A stretch of DNA of 64,000 nucleotides, from positions 14,446,001 through 14,510,000 of the forward strand of contig JBHGNT010000017.1 of the NCBI GenBank assembly GCA_043228905.1, read 5' to 3'. Under the pieces are notes generated by a model, which did not search any database, was not told the DNA's origin, and saw only the letters and a program-made list of their open reading frames with translations. Every line of letters starts with the position of its first letter. The stretch's first letter is position 1. This stretch comes from Azolla caroliniana (lineage: Eukaryota; Polypodiophyta). Below, piece after piece: positions 10,601 through 18,111 of the stretch. Made by a program: the position numbers and the translations under genes.

Positions 10601-11224
10601 CACATCGGAGAATTCTATGTACTTCTTTGGTAGTTGGACCCCCAATTCTTGTGAGCTAGATGAGGGAGTTGCTAAAACCGCAAATACCATCATGTCTTCC
10701 TTTCTTCCATCCTCTCGTAATTGATGTATAGAGATTGTTGAAATTGTGGGGGATCCTAGATCCTTAGTTGGAGCTTCAAGAGACTTGGATTGTACGGTGA
10801 CCTCTTCAATAGTTCTTTTTCTCCAATCAATGGTTGGGTTATGTAACTCAAACCAAGGAAGACCAAGAACTAGAGAGTGCTCCGGACTACTAATGATGTT
10901 AAATGAGATGACACTAGCCAAATTACCTAGGACTACACGAATTGGTTCAGACTCTTCGACTATATCTCCTGATGCTATAGGGCGACCATCGATGACTCCT
11001 ACAGCTACTGGGTTTGGGAGTTTTTTCAAGATGATGTTTTGAGTCAATGCAAACTCGCGATCCATGAAACAAGAATTGGCTCCGGAATCTAGGAGGGCAG
11101 AGGCTAGGGCGCGATGACCTGTAGATGTGCTAAGCTCGACTTGTGCAGAAAAAACTCTACTAACTTGATTTGATGAAATGGAACCACAACTAGGTACTGA
11201 CTCTACATAACTAGGATGGTCCAA
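7619..11224 (-). CDS. pol: Chromovirus pol: protease, RT, RNase H, integrase, chromodomain
   Basis: An open frame of about 1,200 codons. Visible in order: retropepsin (DSGA, residues 46-49); reverse transcriptase with FFVKKKDGTLR, DYRGLN and catalytic YLDD (387-390); RNase H (LEADASDFALGSVLSQ); integrase zinc finger (H-H-C-C region) and DDE core (LDFITDLPP, SDRGPQF, then E in GQSERTNQ); and a chromodomain (1125-1178; YLVDWLGYTPNDRTWEP) expected to steer integration by binding histone marks. The frame has no good ATG near its start (11224 is TTG) and stays open upstream through the end of gag, in the -1 frame. This fits a frameshifted Gag-Pol fusion. The end overlaps the polypurine tract and 8 bases of the LTR. 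Confidence 0.95.
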   Translation of the reverse strand: MDHPSYVESVPSCGSISSNQVSRVFSAQVELSTSTGHRALASALLDSGANSCFMDREFALTQNIILKKLPNPVAVGVIDGRPIASGDIVEESEPIRVVLGNLASVISFNIISSPEHSLVLGLPWFELHNPTIDWRKRTIEEVTVQSKSLEAPTKDLGSPTISTISIHQLREDGRKEDMMVFAVLATPSSSSQELGVQLPKKYIEFSDVFDKVKANRLPEHRPYDCPIDLQPGKEPPWGPIYNLSPTELEVLREYINENLANGFIQHSKSPAGAPIFFVKKKDGTLRMVVDYRGLNKVTVRNRYALPLISSLLERLSEAKYFTKLDLRGAYNLVRIRPGDEWKTAFRTRYGHFEYTVMPFGLTNAPAVFQHMANDIFRDFLDIFIIVYLDDILIYSKTQEEHDIHVRQVLQRLREYGLYAKLEKCSFDQRQVEFLGYIVSSNGISMDPSKVQTILDWQTPQSVRDVQCFLGFANFYRKFIKDYSKIVLPLTQLTHKNRSFVWSIDANSAFEGLKQAFTSAPILIHVDPMRRFILEADASDFALGSVLSQIGDDGELHPVAFHSRKFEAAEINYEIHDKELLAIVDSFQQWRHFLEGSSQQIIVYNDHKNLTYFQSARVLNRRQARWAQFLTRFDFVILYRPGMQQGKADALSRRSYMELQPGEAAFESQKQILLGPDRLRIMAMHTINTPGDSRLLDSIREQIATDAFAQEVLSHIIPNRASSSQTQNPRLDYTQFSWHDGLLFRQTLLYVPDGPSRLKVMQQCHDTPMAGHFGIHKTFELISRRYWWPWLRHFVTDYVRSCDTCCRSKKPRHHPYGLLQPMPIPESPWKSISLDFITDLPPSKGFDSILTVVDRFTKMAHFLPCTKTITSQETADLLMREVFRHHGLPDDIISDRGPQFISKFWRHMFRLLHTSCKLSSGYHPETNGQSERTNQTVEQYLRCFVNYQQDDWVDLLPLAEFAYNNSEHSSTGYSPFFANIGYHPRWTMLEHPELPKNPAAEDRLTRLQEVQDMLLHHLCEAQNTQKKIADRHRRDSSTTFQVGDRVWLLQGSIKTTRPCYKLDYQRFGPYVISGKINDVTFRLDLPPHMRLHPVFHVSLLEPYTTSSIPGRVTPPPPPIDVSNGSEYEVAAILDSKIIRNKLYYLVDWLGYTPNDRTWEPAEHLANASDMVVAFHNQYPHKPSLNSFLPTRATRHRKGGIMS
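7627..7640 (-). other. Polypurine tract of the chromovirus
   Basis: The sense sequence AAAAGGGGGGATAA directly abuts the 3' LTR and would prime plus-strand DNA synthesis. It overlaps the last pol codons (R-K-G-G-I-M), and the pol stop codon falls inside the LTR. Confidence 0.9.
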
Positions 11225-11250
11225 CCAAATGGCTCCTATTTTGGCCGGAC

Positions 11251-12378
11251 TTATTCGTTTAACACATCCTCTAATTGGCTCAAGACATCAAATCTATTCT
11301 CATGGCATGGGCTAGTAGGCTTAGTACTTAAGTTATTAGAAGTGATAGTAGAACTTGATGTAGGGTTGTCATGTGCACTTACTTGGTAAACTTGACGCCT
11401 GGGTTTATGTGGACAATTCACAGCTATATGTCCTGGACCACCACAGTAGAGGCATAGGCGATGCGCCCGACGTCGTTGTTTCTCAGCATCTGATAAGGGC
11501 CCTCGACGTTGTGTCGACTCTATTTCCATCGGAGTGGGACCATCCCTCGTAACGGGTCTAGAACCTTGTGGCGGTGTGGCGACTATAGAAGCGTATGTCT
11601 GTTCCGGTTGGCAGCGTAACATTTGTTGACGTTCAGAACGTCGCTCAAATAGGCGATTATCACATCGCACAGCTCGGCTAATAGCTTCAGTAAGAGACTT
11701 TGGATCTTCATGGAAAGTAAGAAGAAGATCTTTGACATCGTTACGCAAACCCTGACGGAATTGATCCATTAAGGCTGCCTCATCCCAAGGGATGTCGCAT
11801 GCCAAGAGACGGAAATCTGCGGCATAAGCTGAAGCGGGACGATCTCCTTGTCGGAGTCTTCGAATCTTGTTTATTGCAGTCCTAGTGCTATCCGTATCTC
11901 CAAAACTAGCTTGAAACTCCTTAACGAATGCCTCGAAATCCTCCAGTAATGGTGATTTCTTCTCAAGAAGTGGTGCAAACCATGCTAACGCTGTACCGCT
12001 TAGCAAGGTTCCTATTAATCCCACACGGGCAGCATCAGTTGGATACCGATTGGGATGTAACTGAATCACCAAACGAACTTGATTCAGGAAACCTCGAAAG
12101 AGAGATCTGGTACCATCAAACTTGGCAGGGAGGCTAATCTTTGGTTCCCTTGGGGAGTTTTGAACCCCCGCCGCTTGTTCTCGTAATGTTAATATAGTAG
12201 CCTCAAGTTGATGAACCCGTTGTGATAACTCCTCATATTGATGAGCTTTCTCAGTACTGACTTGTTGAAGATCCCCGAGTAGCCTTTGATTTTCTTGCTC
12301 TAATGCCACAAACTTAGTGGTGAGCATATCGAGCTCCGAAAGGACACGCATATACTCTTGCTTGCTGACCGACTCCAT
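11251..12378 (-). CDS. gag: Chromovirus gag (capsid and CCHC nucleocapsid)
   Basis: 375 codons from ATG 12378, which lies 85 bases after the 5' LTR. It has an N-terminal coiled coil (about residues 1-70), a retrotransposon-gag capsid region (about 85-250, with the family pattern FDGTRSLFRGFLNQVR and WF..LL) and a zinc knuckle C-x2-C-x4-H-x4-C (CLYCGGPGHIAVNC) near residue 308. The protein should form the particle that packages element RNA. The stop TAA (11253-11251) comes one codon after AAC of a GTTAAAC heptamer, where a -1 shift would enter pol. Confidence 0.93.
   Translation of the reverse strand: MESVSKQEYMRVLSELDMLTTKFVALEQENQRLLGDLQQVSTEKAHQYEELSQRVHQLEATILTLREQAAGVQNSPREPKISLPAKFDGTRSLFRGFLNQVRLVIQLHPNRYPTDAARVGLIGTLLSGTALAWFAPLLEKKSPLLEDFEAFVKEFQASFGDTDSTRTAINKIRRLRQGDRPASAYAADFRLLACDIPWDEAALMDQFRQGLRNDVKDLLLTFHEDPKSLTEAISRAVRCDNRLFERRSERQQMLRCQPEQTYASIVATPPQGSRPVTRDGPTPMEIESTQRRGPLSDAEKQRRRAHRLCLYCGGPGHIAVNCPHKPRRQVYQVSAHDNPTSSSTITSNNLSTKPTSPCHENRFDVLSQLEDVLNE
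11257..11263 (-). promoter_or_regulatory. Candidate -1 ribosomal frameshift site GTTAAAC
   Basis: In the gag frame the codons read GTG TTA AAC GAA TAA. Slipping back one base on GTTAAAC places the ribosome in the pol frame, which is open from here to the pol stop. GTTAAAC is a known slippery heptamer in nidoviruses, and the TTAAAC part matches the general X-XXY-YYZ rule. No downstream pseudoknot was evaluated. Confidence 0.55.
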
Positions 12379-12450
12379 AACCGCGGGGGAAAAAAAAAGA
12401 AGGATAAAGAAGAAAGCTTGCTAGAGTTATTGGAGAAAGGGAAAAGAAAT

Positions 12451-12461
12451 ATTCGGTTCAA
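12451..12461 (-). other. Predicted self-priming primer-binding site of the chromovirus
   Basis: Two bases after the 5' LTR the sense strand reads TTGAACCGAAT. It has no TGG and so does not fit the 3' end of a tRNA. Its exact 11-base reverse complement, ATTCGGTTCAA, occurs in the LTR at 12704-12694 (sense), about 33 bases downstream of the start of TATAAATA, where the RNA should begin. Confidence 0.65.
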
Positions 12462-12463
12462 AC

Positions 12464-13014
12464 TGTCGTGACTCTTGAGTAGGAAGCAGAGAGAGAGAGA
12501 GCGATGGCGATAGAGATAACGATAACGATAGAGATGGCGAGAGCGGTAGAGATAGCGATAGTGATAGAAAGAGAGTGAAAGAGGGAGAGAGTGCGAGAGA
12601 GAGAAAAGTATAAGTGAGAGATAAGAAATGGGAATGCGATTATATTATGAGAAAGAAGATTACAAGGAGTAGGCTAAGGGCTAAAGACTGGTGTTGAACC
12701 GAATGAGTTGTGATGAGTGTATGGACTCTTATTTATAGGCCCTTATGGAGTATTCTAGAATGTTCTAGAATATTTTAGATATTTATGAATAATAATAATA
12801 ATAAATATAATCATGAAATATTCAAGAACATTCTAGAATAATCTAGAATGTTCTAAATATCTCGTAATAACTAAACATATAATTATTATGATTACATCTC
12901 ACATATGTTATTACAATGGTTAAAGTACAATATGTAAACCAAGAGGTTATGGGTTCGATTCCTGGTTCGCCAAGATGAATGTCATGATAAGCCAAGATGT
13001 ATGTCTTCATGACA
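12464..13014 (-). repeat. 5' LTR of the chromovirus (promoter copy)
   Basis: 551 bp with G at 12738. In sense order: tRNA-like antisense block (about 12972-12912); heat-shock arrays (12853-12821, 12770-12753); TATAAATA (12737-12730); predicted RNA start with the self-primer ATTCGGTTCAA (12704-12694); and a purine-pyrimidine repeat region ending ACGACA. Being complete and almost identical to the 3' LTR, it should still be a working promoter if it is not silenced. Confidence 0.93.
12753..12853 (-). promoter_or_regulatory. Two heat-shock-element arrays in the 5' LTR
   Basis: Same arrays as in the 3' LTR: four perfect alternating TTC/GAA pentamers at 12753-12770 and seven pentamers with one mismatch at 12821-12853, just upstream of the TATA box. 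At least three alternating nGAAn units are normally enough for heat-shock-factor binding, so heat-induced transcription is predicted. Confidence 0.72.
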
Positions 13015-13193
13015 ACGCCCATATTCGGGCCGATCCCCATGTTAAGGGGCAACCTAACACCTATTTCGGGGGGTATGGTCTCCACAGCAGGCTGCAAATC
13101 CCCTACAGGATTCTCAGCCGGTCGTTCCCGACCCGCTTCAAATAGATCCCGCGATACATTTGTGCTCCGAAGCGGTGGCACCTCTTGCATCCC

Positions 13194-14462
13194 TCAATCT
13201 AAGAGAGGCGTCGCCAAACCAAGTGTTGGTCGGCCTATCTTACCCTTTCCCTTGTCCTTGAGCTTGCCCGTCCGGATCCACGATTTCACTAATCTGAGGC
13301 CACTACCACCTTCACATTCCAGCGGGAGGGGGGCCTTTGCCAACTTCTCTTCCGGGGTGGACGGTACGAGTTGGGGTTGCATCTCCATCGGGGTAGAGAA
13401 CACAAGTTCAGGCTCTCGCGGGGGAAGGCATGAGGAGTCGCATGGGGACAACATTGCTGCCAGCGCTTCTGGGTCACCATCCCCTAACCCTTGAAGAGGT
13501 GTAAATCTGTTGGTAGCTCTCACCTGTAGGTCGGGTGCATCAGCACTCCCGGAGAGGATCTTTACCCGTTTCAAGGGTTGCTCGTCCGCGCTTGCTGGTG
13601 ACAAGGTAGCGAGACTTCTTTCAAAGGGGTGGTCACGAAAAAGGGTGGAAGAGGATGCACCTAGGCCTCCAAGTTTCCCCTTCTTCTTAGCGGGTATCCA
13701 AGGAGCCTCGTCACCCTTGGTTGGCCCGACTTTGCCCGAGGGTGGAGGTCCCGAGCTTCCCGTTCCAATCTTGCGAGGACACGCCTTAGCTAGGTGTCCT
13801 GTCTGTTTGCAAATGAAACACTGCCCCGGAAGTCCTTCGTAAACCACTTTCACCACTGTGAGACCTAGCTCCTCAAAGTAGAGTCTAATCCTTGATGGAA
13901 GTCCTTGGAGGGAAGGCACCAAGATGCGCAACTTGGGCACCTCCGCAATTGTGTCTGCCATTGACACTTTTTGAGGACATATCATCCCTATTTGTTCGCC
14001 AAAAAGAGGGAGCAGATGGCACAAATGAGGAGGGAGGCCGGGAAATGTTGCGTTGATCACCCTAGGGTTGTTGAGTTTCCGTAACTCTTCAATCGGATTG
14101 AACCCTGGTGACCATGGCTGAAGCAACACCTTGCCGTACTTCAGTTCGAGTACCTTGAGCTCGACCAGTGGTTGCGCCAGCGAGCCATTACCTAATTCGA
14201 TGTGGAAGAAGTTTTTCCCTAAACCCCTGACACTCTTGATCACAGGCATGTTCTCCATCACAGCCACCTGGAACATGTCCCGAACCATTCCTCGACTTGG
14301 TCTACCTGCCAGAAACCTACATATGAAGGAGGTACGTCGTAGACGTTCGATTTCCTCCAATAAGAAACGGTTGGCCTCAGGGGACAACGTAATGTCGAGA
14401 TTTGAACCACCTTCTTCATCGAGCAAACGGGTCGTTGGTGGAAGCACGATTCCTCCCTCCAT
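13194..14462 (-). pseudogene. LINE ORF1: RNA-binding protein with CCHC knuckle (3' end cut by a stop and the gypsy insertion)
   Basis: 422 codons from ATG 14462. Residues about 35-200 resemble the DUF4283-like domain of plant L1 ORF1 (ICRFLAGRPS, FFHIELGN, VLLQPWSPGF, LPPHLC). A zinc knuckle (CFICKQTGHLAKAC) follows near residue 226, then a disordered proline-rich tail. The TGA at 13196-13194 is followed by 65 more codons in the same frame. Across the gypsy insertion these end in a TGA that overlaps the ORF2 start as ATGA. The 13194 stop is therefore probably a later nonsense mutation. ORF1 protein normally coats LINE RNA. Confidence 0.82.
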
Positions 14463-14787
14463 AGCGAGTAATGTGTCTTGCGAGGCTATCTATGTAGGTC
14501 TTCCCTTCCCCCTTTGTTTTGTGTGTTGTTTAATTAATTAATTAATGTACGTTTTTTGGTTGGGGGAGGGAGGGAGGATTGTGGGTGTGGGAGTACCTGG
14601 ACAACAGCTGGCGTTCTGCTCCTGCTCCTGCTCTGGTGGACAGCGCGCGCGTTCTTCATCGTGCACCTGTACCTGCGCCTGCGCCTACTCCTGTTCGCCC
14701 TGTCTGCACGCCCTGTTCTGCTACTCCCACTCCACGCTCTGCTGCTGCTCGCGCTCCCGCCATCACTCGTCGTTCGTGACCTAAATA
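14463..14787. other. LINE leader remnant and GC-rich low-complexity block
   Basis: 14463-14540 is probably the LINE 5' leader, ending in (TTAA)n. 14560-14780 is unusually GC-rich, with CTGCTC and CCTGCGCCTG repeats. Ala-Pro-rich frames are open on the plus strand, but none has gene-like context. I do not recognise a gene here. Confidence 0.4.
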
Positions 14788-15017
14788 ATATTGTTATATA
14801 ATAGATGGAAAACTTAAAATTTGAAAGTATTTGTTTTATTATTAATAAATAATAAATAATAAATAAAAGGTTCATTAATTCCATACTTTTTACTCTCCCA
14901 CAAAAATTGATATTTTTATCTATTATTAAAAGGGCACCTCATATAATAATATTTTTATAATATATATAAGACTTAAATATATTTGGTTTACTTTTTAATA
15001 AAACAACAAATAAATAA

Positions 15018-15048
<31 letters not shown>

Positions 15049-15345
15049 AACGGTTCCATAAATTTCCTGTTTTTATCTTATATTAAAAAGAGGAACTCAC
15101 ACTAATAATATTTTTATAATATATATAAAACTTAAATGGAAATATTTTATTTAAAAAAAAACAATAAAGAAATAGAATAAAGAAAAGGTTCTCATAAACT
15201 TTTATATTTTTATCTCACATTAAAAAAGGGACCTTCCACTAATATTATTCTTATAATAGATGAAAAACTTATGTTTTATTTTTAATAAACAATTAAATAA
15301 TAAATAAAAAGTTAATTAATTCCCCACTTTTTACTATATTTTTTT
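14788..15345. repeat. AT-rich tandem repeat, about 3.7 units of 105-165 bp
   Basis: Units begin near 14788, 14943, 15103 and 15241. Each has TAATATT.TTATAATA, AAACTTA, an (AATAA)n run, AGGTTC.TTAATTCC-like sequence, then TTTTTATCT.A.ATTAAAAAGGGACCTCACT. The copies are diverged. No protein-coding potential is seen. Confidence 0.7.
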
Positions 15346-15587
15346 AAAATAATAAATAAATAAACGAATGGTTTTGTAATATTCTTGGGGTCATTTTGTA
15401 TTCTCGAATTTTACGAATTTTACGGATGTCGAATACTACAAATTTCATGCGTGGATCAATCTATGCTTGTAAACAACCAATTTTTTACACAATTGATCAT
15501 TACAGCTAGTGAAGCAGCTCCAATCCTCTTTGCTTCTTCATTTTGTTACTTTTTCAATCTCATTCTGATATCTATGATATCATTCTC

Positions 15588-15885
15588 TGTTGAGAATCAA
15601 GCTCAACCTAGTCTAGTGTGTGAACACACCCTTGAGAGTGTGCACTCAAAGGTCAAAAGTAACCACTCTTATCCACACATTAACTATGTGTCATAGAATA
15701 TAATTCTATGACACATAACTAATGAGCTTTCACATTCCCCATGTCCCATGAGCTTCGGTAGTTAATGAAGAGAGAGAGTGACTATATAAAGCACTCTCCT
15801 CCTACTTTGTAATAAGTTCGGTTAATCTCCTTTGTGATATACATTGTCTTGAGTATTCTATTCTTGTTCAAATCTATCTATCTTG

Positions 15886-15930
<45 letters not shown>

Positions 15931-15967
15931 CACACACACTCACAACACATATCTCTAGTCTATTCCG
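15588..15967 (+). repeat. 5' LTR of copia 1, truncated at its 3' end
   Basis: 380 bp starting TGTTGAGAATCAAGC. TATATAAA at about 15783-15790 is the likely promoter. A long CT run and an inverted TTATGTGTCATAGAAT..ATTCTATGACACATAA motif are present. The last 32 bases found in the 3' LTR, and the primer site seen in the related element at 52728, are missing; the sequence jumps from TATTCCG to TCGACATTC. Confidence 0.9.
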
Positions 15968-16064
15968 TCGACATTCAAGAAGAACTGGCTCATCGCTATC
16001 GTAGTGCGACTACATAGCTCGTATTCAAGAGAGAAGAAGAAAGAAGAAATCTACATCGAACATC

Positions 16065-18111
16065 ATGAATACTCAAATTGGGAGCGCTCTCCCTAGCGAG
16101 AAGTTGGACCGAAACAACTTCGCATCTTGGGAGTACAAGATGCACCAATACCTTGTCGGCCAAGGCTATTGGGGTTACATCAAGGGAGCACAAGAAAACC
16201 GACCCGACCCGGAAGACACCAACCACTCAACATGGGAGCAAGCAGCGAGTCGAGTAATGTATTTCTTAGCGACATGTGTTCACGACCACATGCTCTATTA
16301 CATTCGAGAAGCCAAGACGCCGAAGGAAGCGTGGGAAAATCTACGAAAGATTTTCGCCACCAACACGACCACGAGGAAGCTTCAACTCTGCCAAGAGTTG
16401 AACAACATCCAACAATGGGACATGTCCATCACAAGCTACACCTTGAGGATCAAGGAGCTTTGTGACTCTCTCGGCTCAATAAGCGTCAATGTGGATGATG
16501 ATGAGATGGTGCAAATATGCCTTGGCAGCCTTGCACCACGGTTCGGCTCGATGAGAACCGTCGTCCTAGCAAGGGAGAATCCTCCCTCTTTCTTTGATCT
16601 TCAATCTATGTTATTGGTCGAAGAGAATCATGTTCAAACAAGGAGCAATGCCTCGGAAGGCCACATGCTCTACACGCATTCGAATGGAGGAAGAGGACGC
16701 GACCAAGCAAGAGGCCGATTCGGTCAAGGACGAGGTGGCGGACGAGGTCCGACTTACGACAGCAACTCCCAAATTCGGCAACAAGACGGAAACCATTGAG
16801 GAACCTTCGGAAGAAGGGGGAGCTTCCATTCCGGTTCGAGTCGACAAAAACTCGATCGAATGCGCTTATTGCGGAAAAATCGGCCACCATGAAGAAGAGT
16901 GTCGAAAGAAGAAGCGTGAGTCGGCTTCCACAAGCCGACAACTCACCAATTACGCCACCAACTCTGACTATGAAGATCATGGTGGAATGTTTGTAATGAG
17001 ACATAGAGCAAATCCTATGTCGGCCTCTACTTCGACTAATGCCTCCAATCCGGAAGATGTATGGTTCGTCGACTCCGGTGCTTCGAACCATATGACGTCC
17101 CATCAAGAATGGTTCAAAGACCTTCGAGAGCCGGATGGACCCTGTTATGTCGAGACCGGAGACGACACCACTCATCTGATTCGGCATGTCGGCAATGTCC
17201 CATTCGAGAAAGAAGGTGAACAAACTTGCATAAAAAATGTCTTACATGTACCCACCATAACGAAGAATTTGGTCTCGGTCGGCCAAATTGTGGAGCAAGG
17301 GATACAAGTTTGATTCAACCAAGGAGGTTGCTTCATCGAGAAGGAAGGCCGACTAATTGCTCGTGGTCGAAGGGAAGGCCGAATGTTTGTCCTCGAAGCG
17401 AACAAGGTAAAATCGACCATGTTTGCAAAGGGCCTCAAACACAACGCCGACATAGAGCTATGGCATAAAAGAATCGGCCATATCAATCTCAACAAACTCA
17501 AGGCGATGCAATCAAAAGGAGTCGTCATTGGGCTCCTGACCTTCAAAGAGAAAGAGATTGAAGGAGTATGTGAAGCATGCCAATTCGGCAAGCAACATCG
17601 ACACCCGTTCCCGAAGGAGAGGAACGTGAGCAAAGGCCTATTGGACGTAGTCCACTTGGATGTGTGGGGACCGGCACAAACGGCTACGTTCGGAGGATGT
17701 TGGTACTATGTTACCTTCATCGACGACTTCTCTAGATACACATGGATTTTTCCCATGAGGATGAAGAGCGAAGTGTTTACACACTTCCAAAAATTCAAAA
17801 GCGAAGTCGAAAAGACAATTGGGCGTCATGTACATGTCTTCGGTCAGACGGAGGAAAGGAATACTTCTCCGATGCGTTCACGGCATACCTTCGACAAAAA
17901 GGAATTCGACAAGAATTCATTTGCCGACACACCACAACACAATGGTGTAGCCGAACGCAAGAATTGGCACATCCTCGAAGTAGCAAGGGCCATGCTAAAT
18001 GAGAAGCATATGCCCAAGTCATATTGGGCAGAAGCTACAAATACCACCATCTACCTCATGAACTGGTGCACAACATCCGAAGTGCACGAGGTCACCCCGC
18101 ACGAGAAATAA
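16065..18111 (+). pseudogene. copia 1 gag-protease-integrase region, broken frames
   Basis: gag begins at ATG 16065 (MNTQIGSALPSEKLD; UBN2-like capsid region) and reads through an RG-rich box. TGA at 16797 replaces a CGA that is preserved in copia 2. One extra A in the run near 16846 shifts the frame. The CCHC knuckle (CAYCGKIGHHEEEC) and the protease (DSGAS near 17075) follow. TGA at 17311 precedes integrase, with GAG-pre-integrase ELWHKRIGHIN, HLDVWGP and RSDGGKE. The segment around 17840-17925 is in another frame, so two compensating shifts flank the second catalytic Asp. TAA at 18109 follows. Together these would normally make the polyprotein, but no product is possible now. Confidence 0.9.

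Larger units (their letters stand above)
7076..13014 (-). mobile_element. Ty3/gypsy chromovirus, near-intact, inserted in a LINE
   Basis: Two 551-bp LTRs flank gag and pol, all sense on the minus strand. The flanking ACGCC (7071-7075 and 13015-13019) is a 5-bp target duplication. The LTRs differ at only one base (7350 versus 12738), so insertion was recent. LTR ends are TGTC...GACA. gag and pol frames contain no internal stop. pol carries protease, RT, RNase H, integrase and a C-terminal chromodomain, which defines a chromovirus. No tRNA-like TGG primer site follows the 5' LTR; see the self-priming site at 12451. Confidence 0.95.
5724..14462 (-). mobile_element. L1-type LINE, interrupted by a gypsy element
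   Basis: The element reads on the minus strand: ORF1 (from 14462) and the start of ORF2 (from 7052), separated by the gypsy insertion 7076-13014. Removing the insert and one copy of its ACGCC target duplication joins the two sides cleanly. The reverse-transcriptase half of ORF2 is missing. The element stops near 5700-5724, so it has lost its 3' part, the opposite of the 5' truncation usual for LINEs. Exact outer ends and target duplication were not found. Confidence 0.85.
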
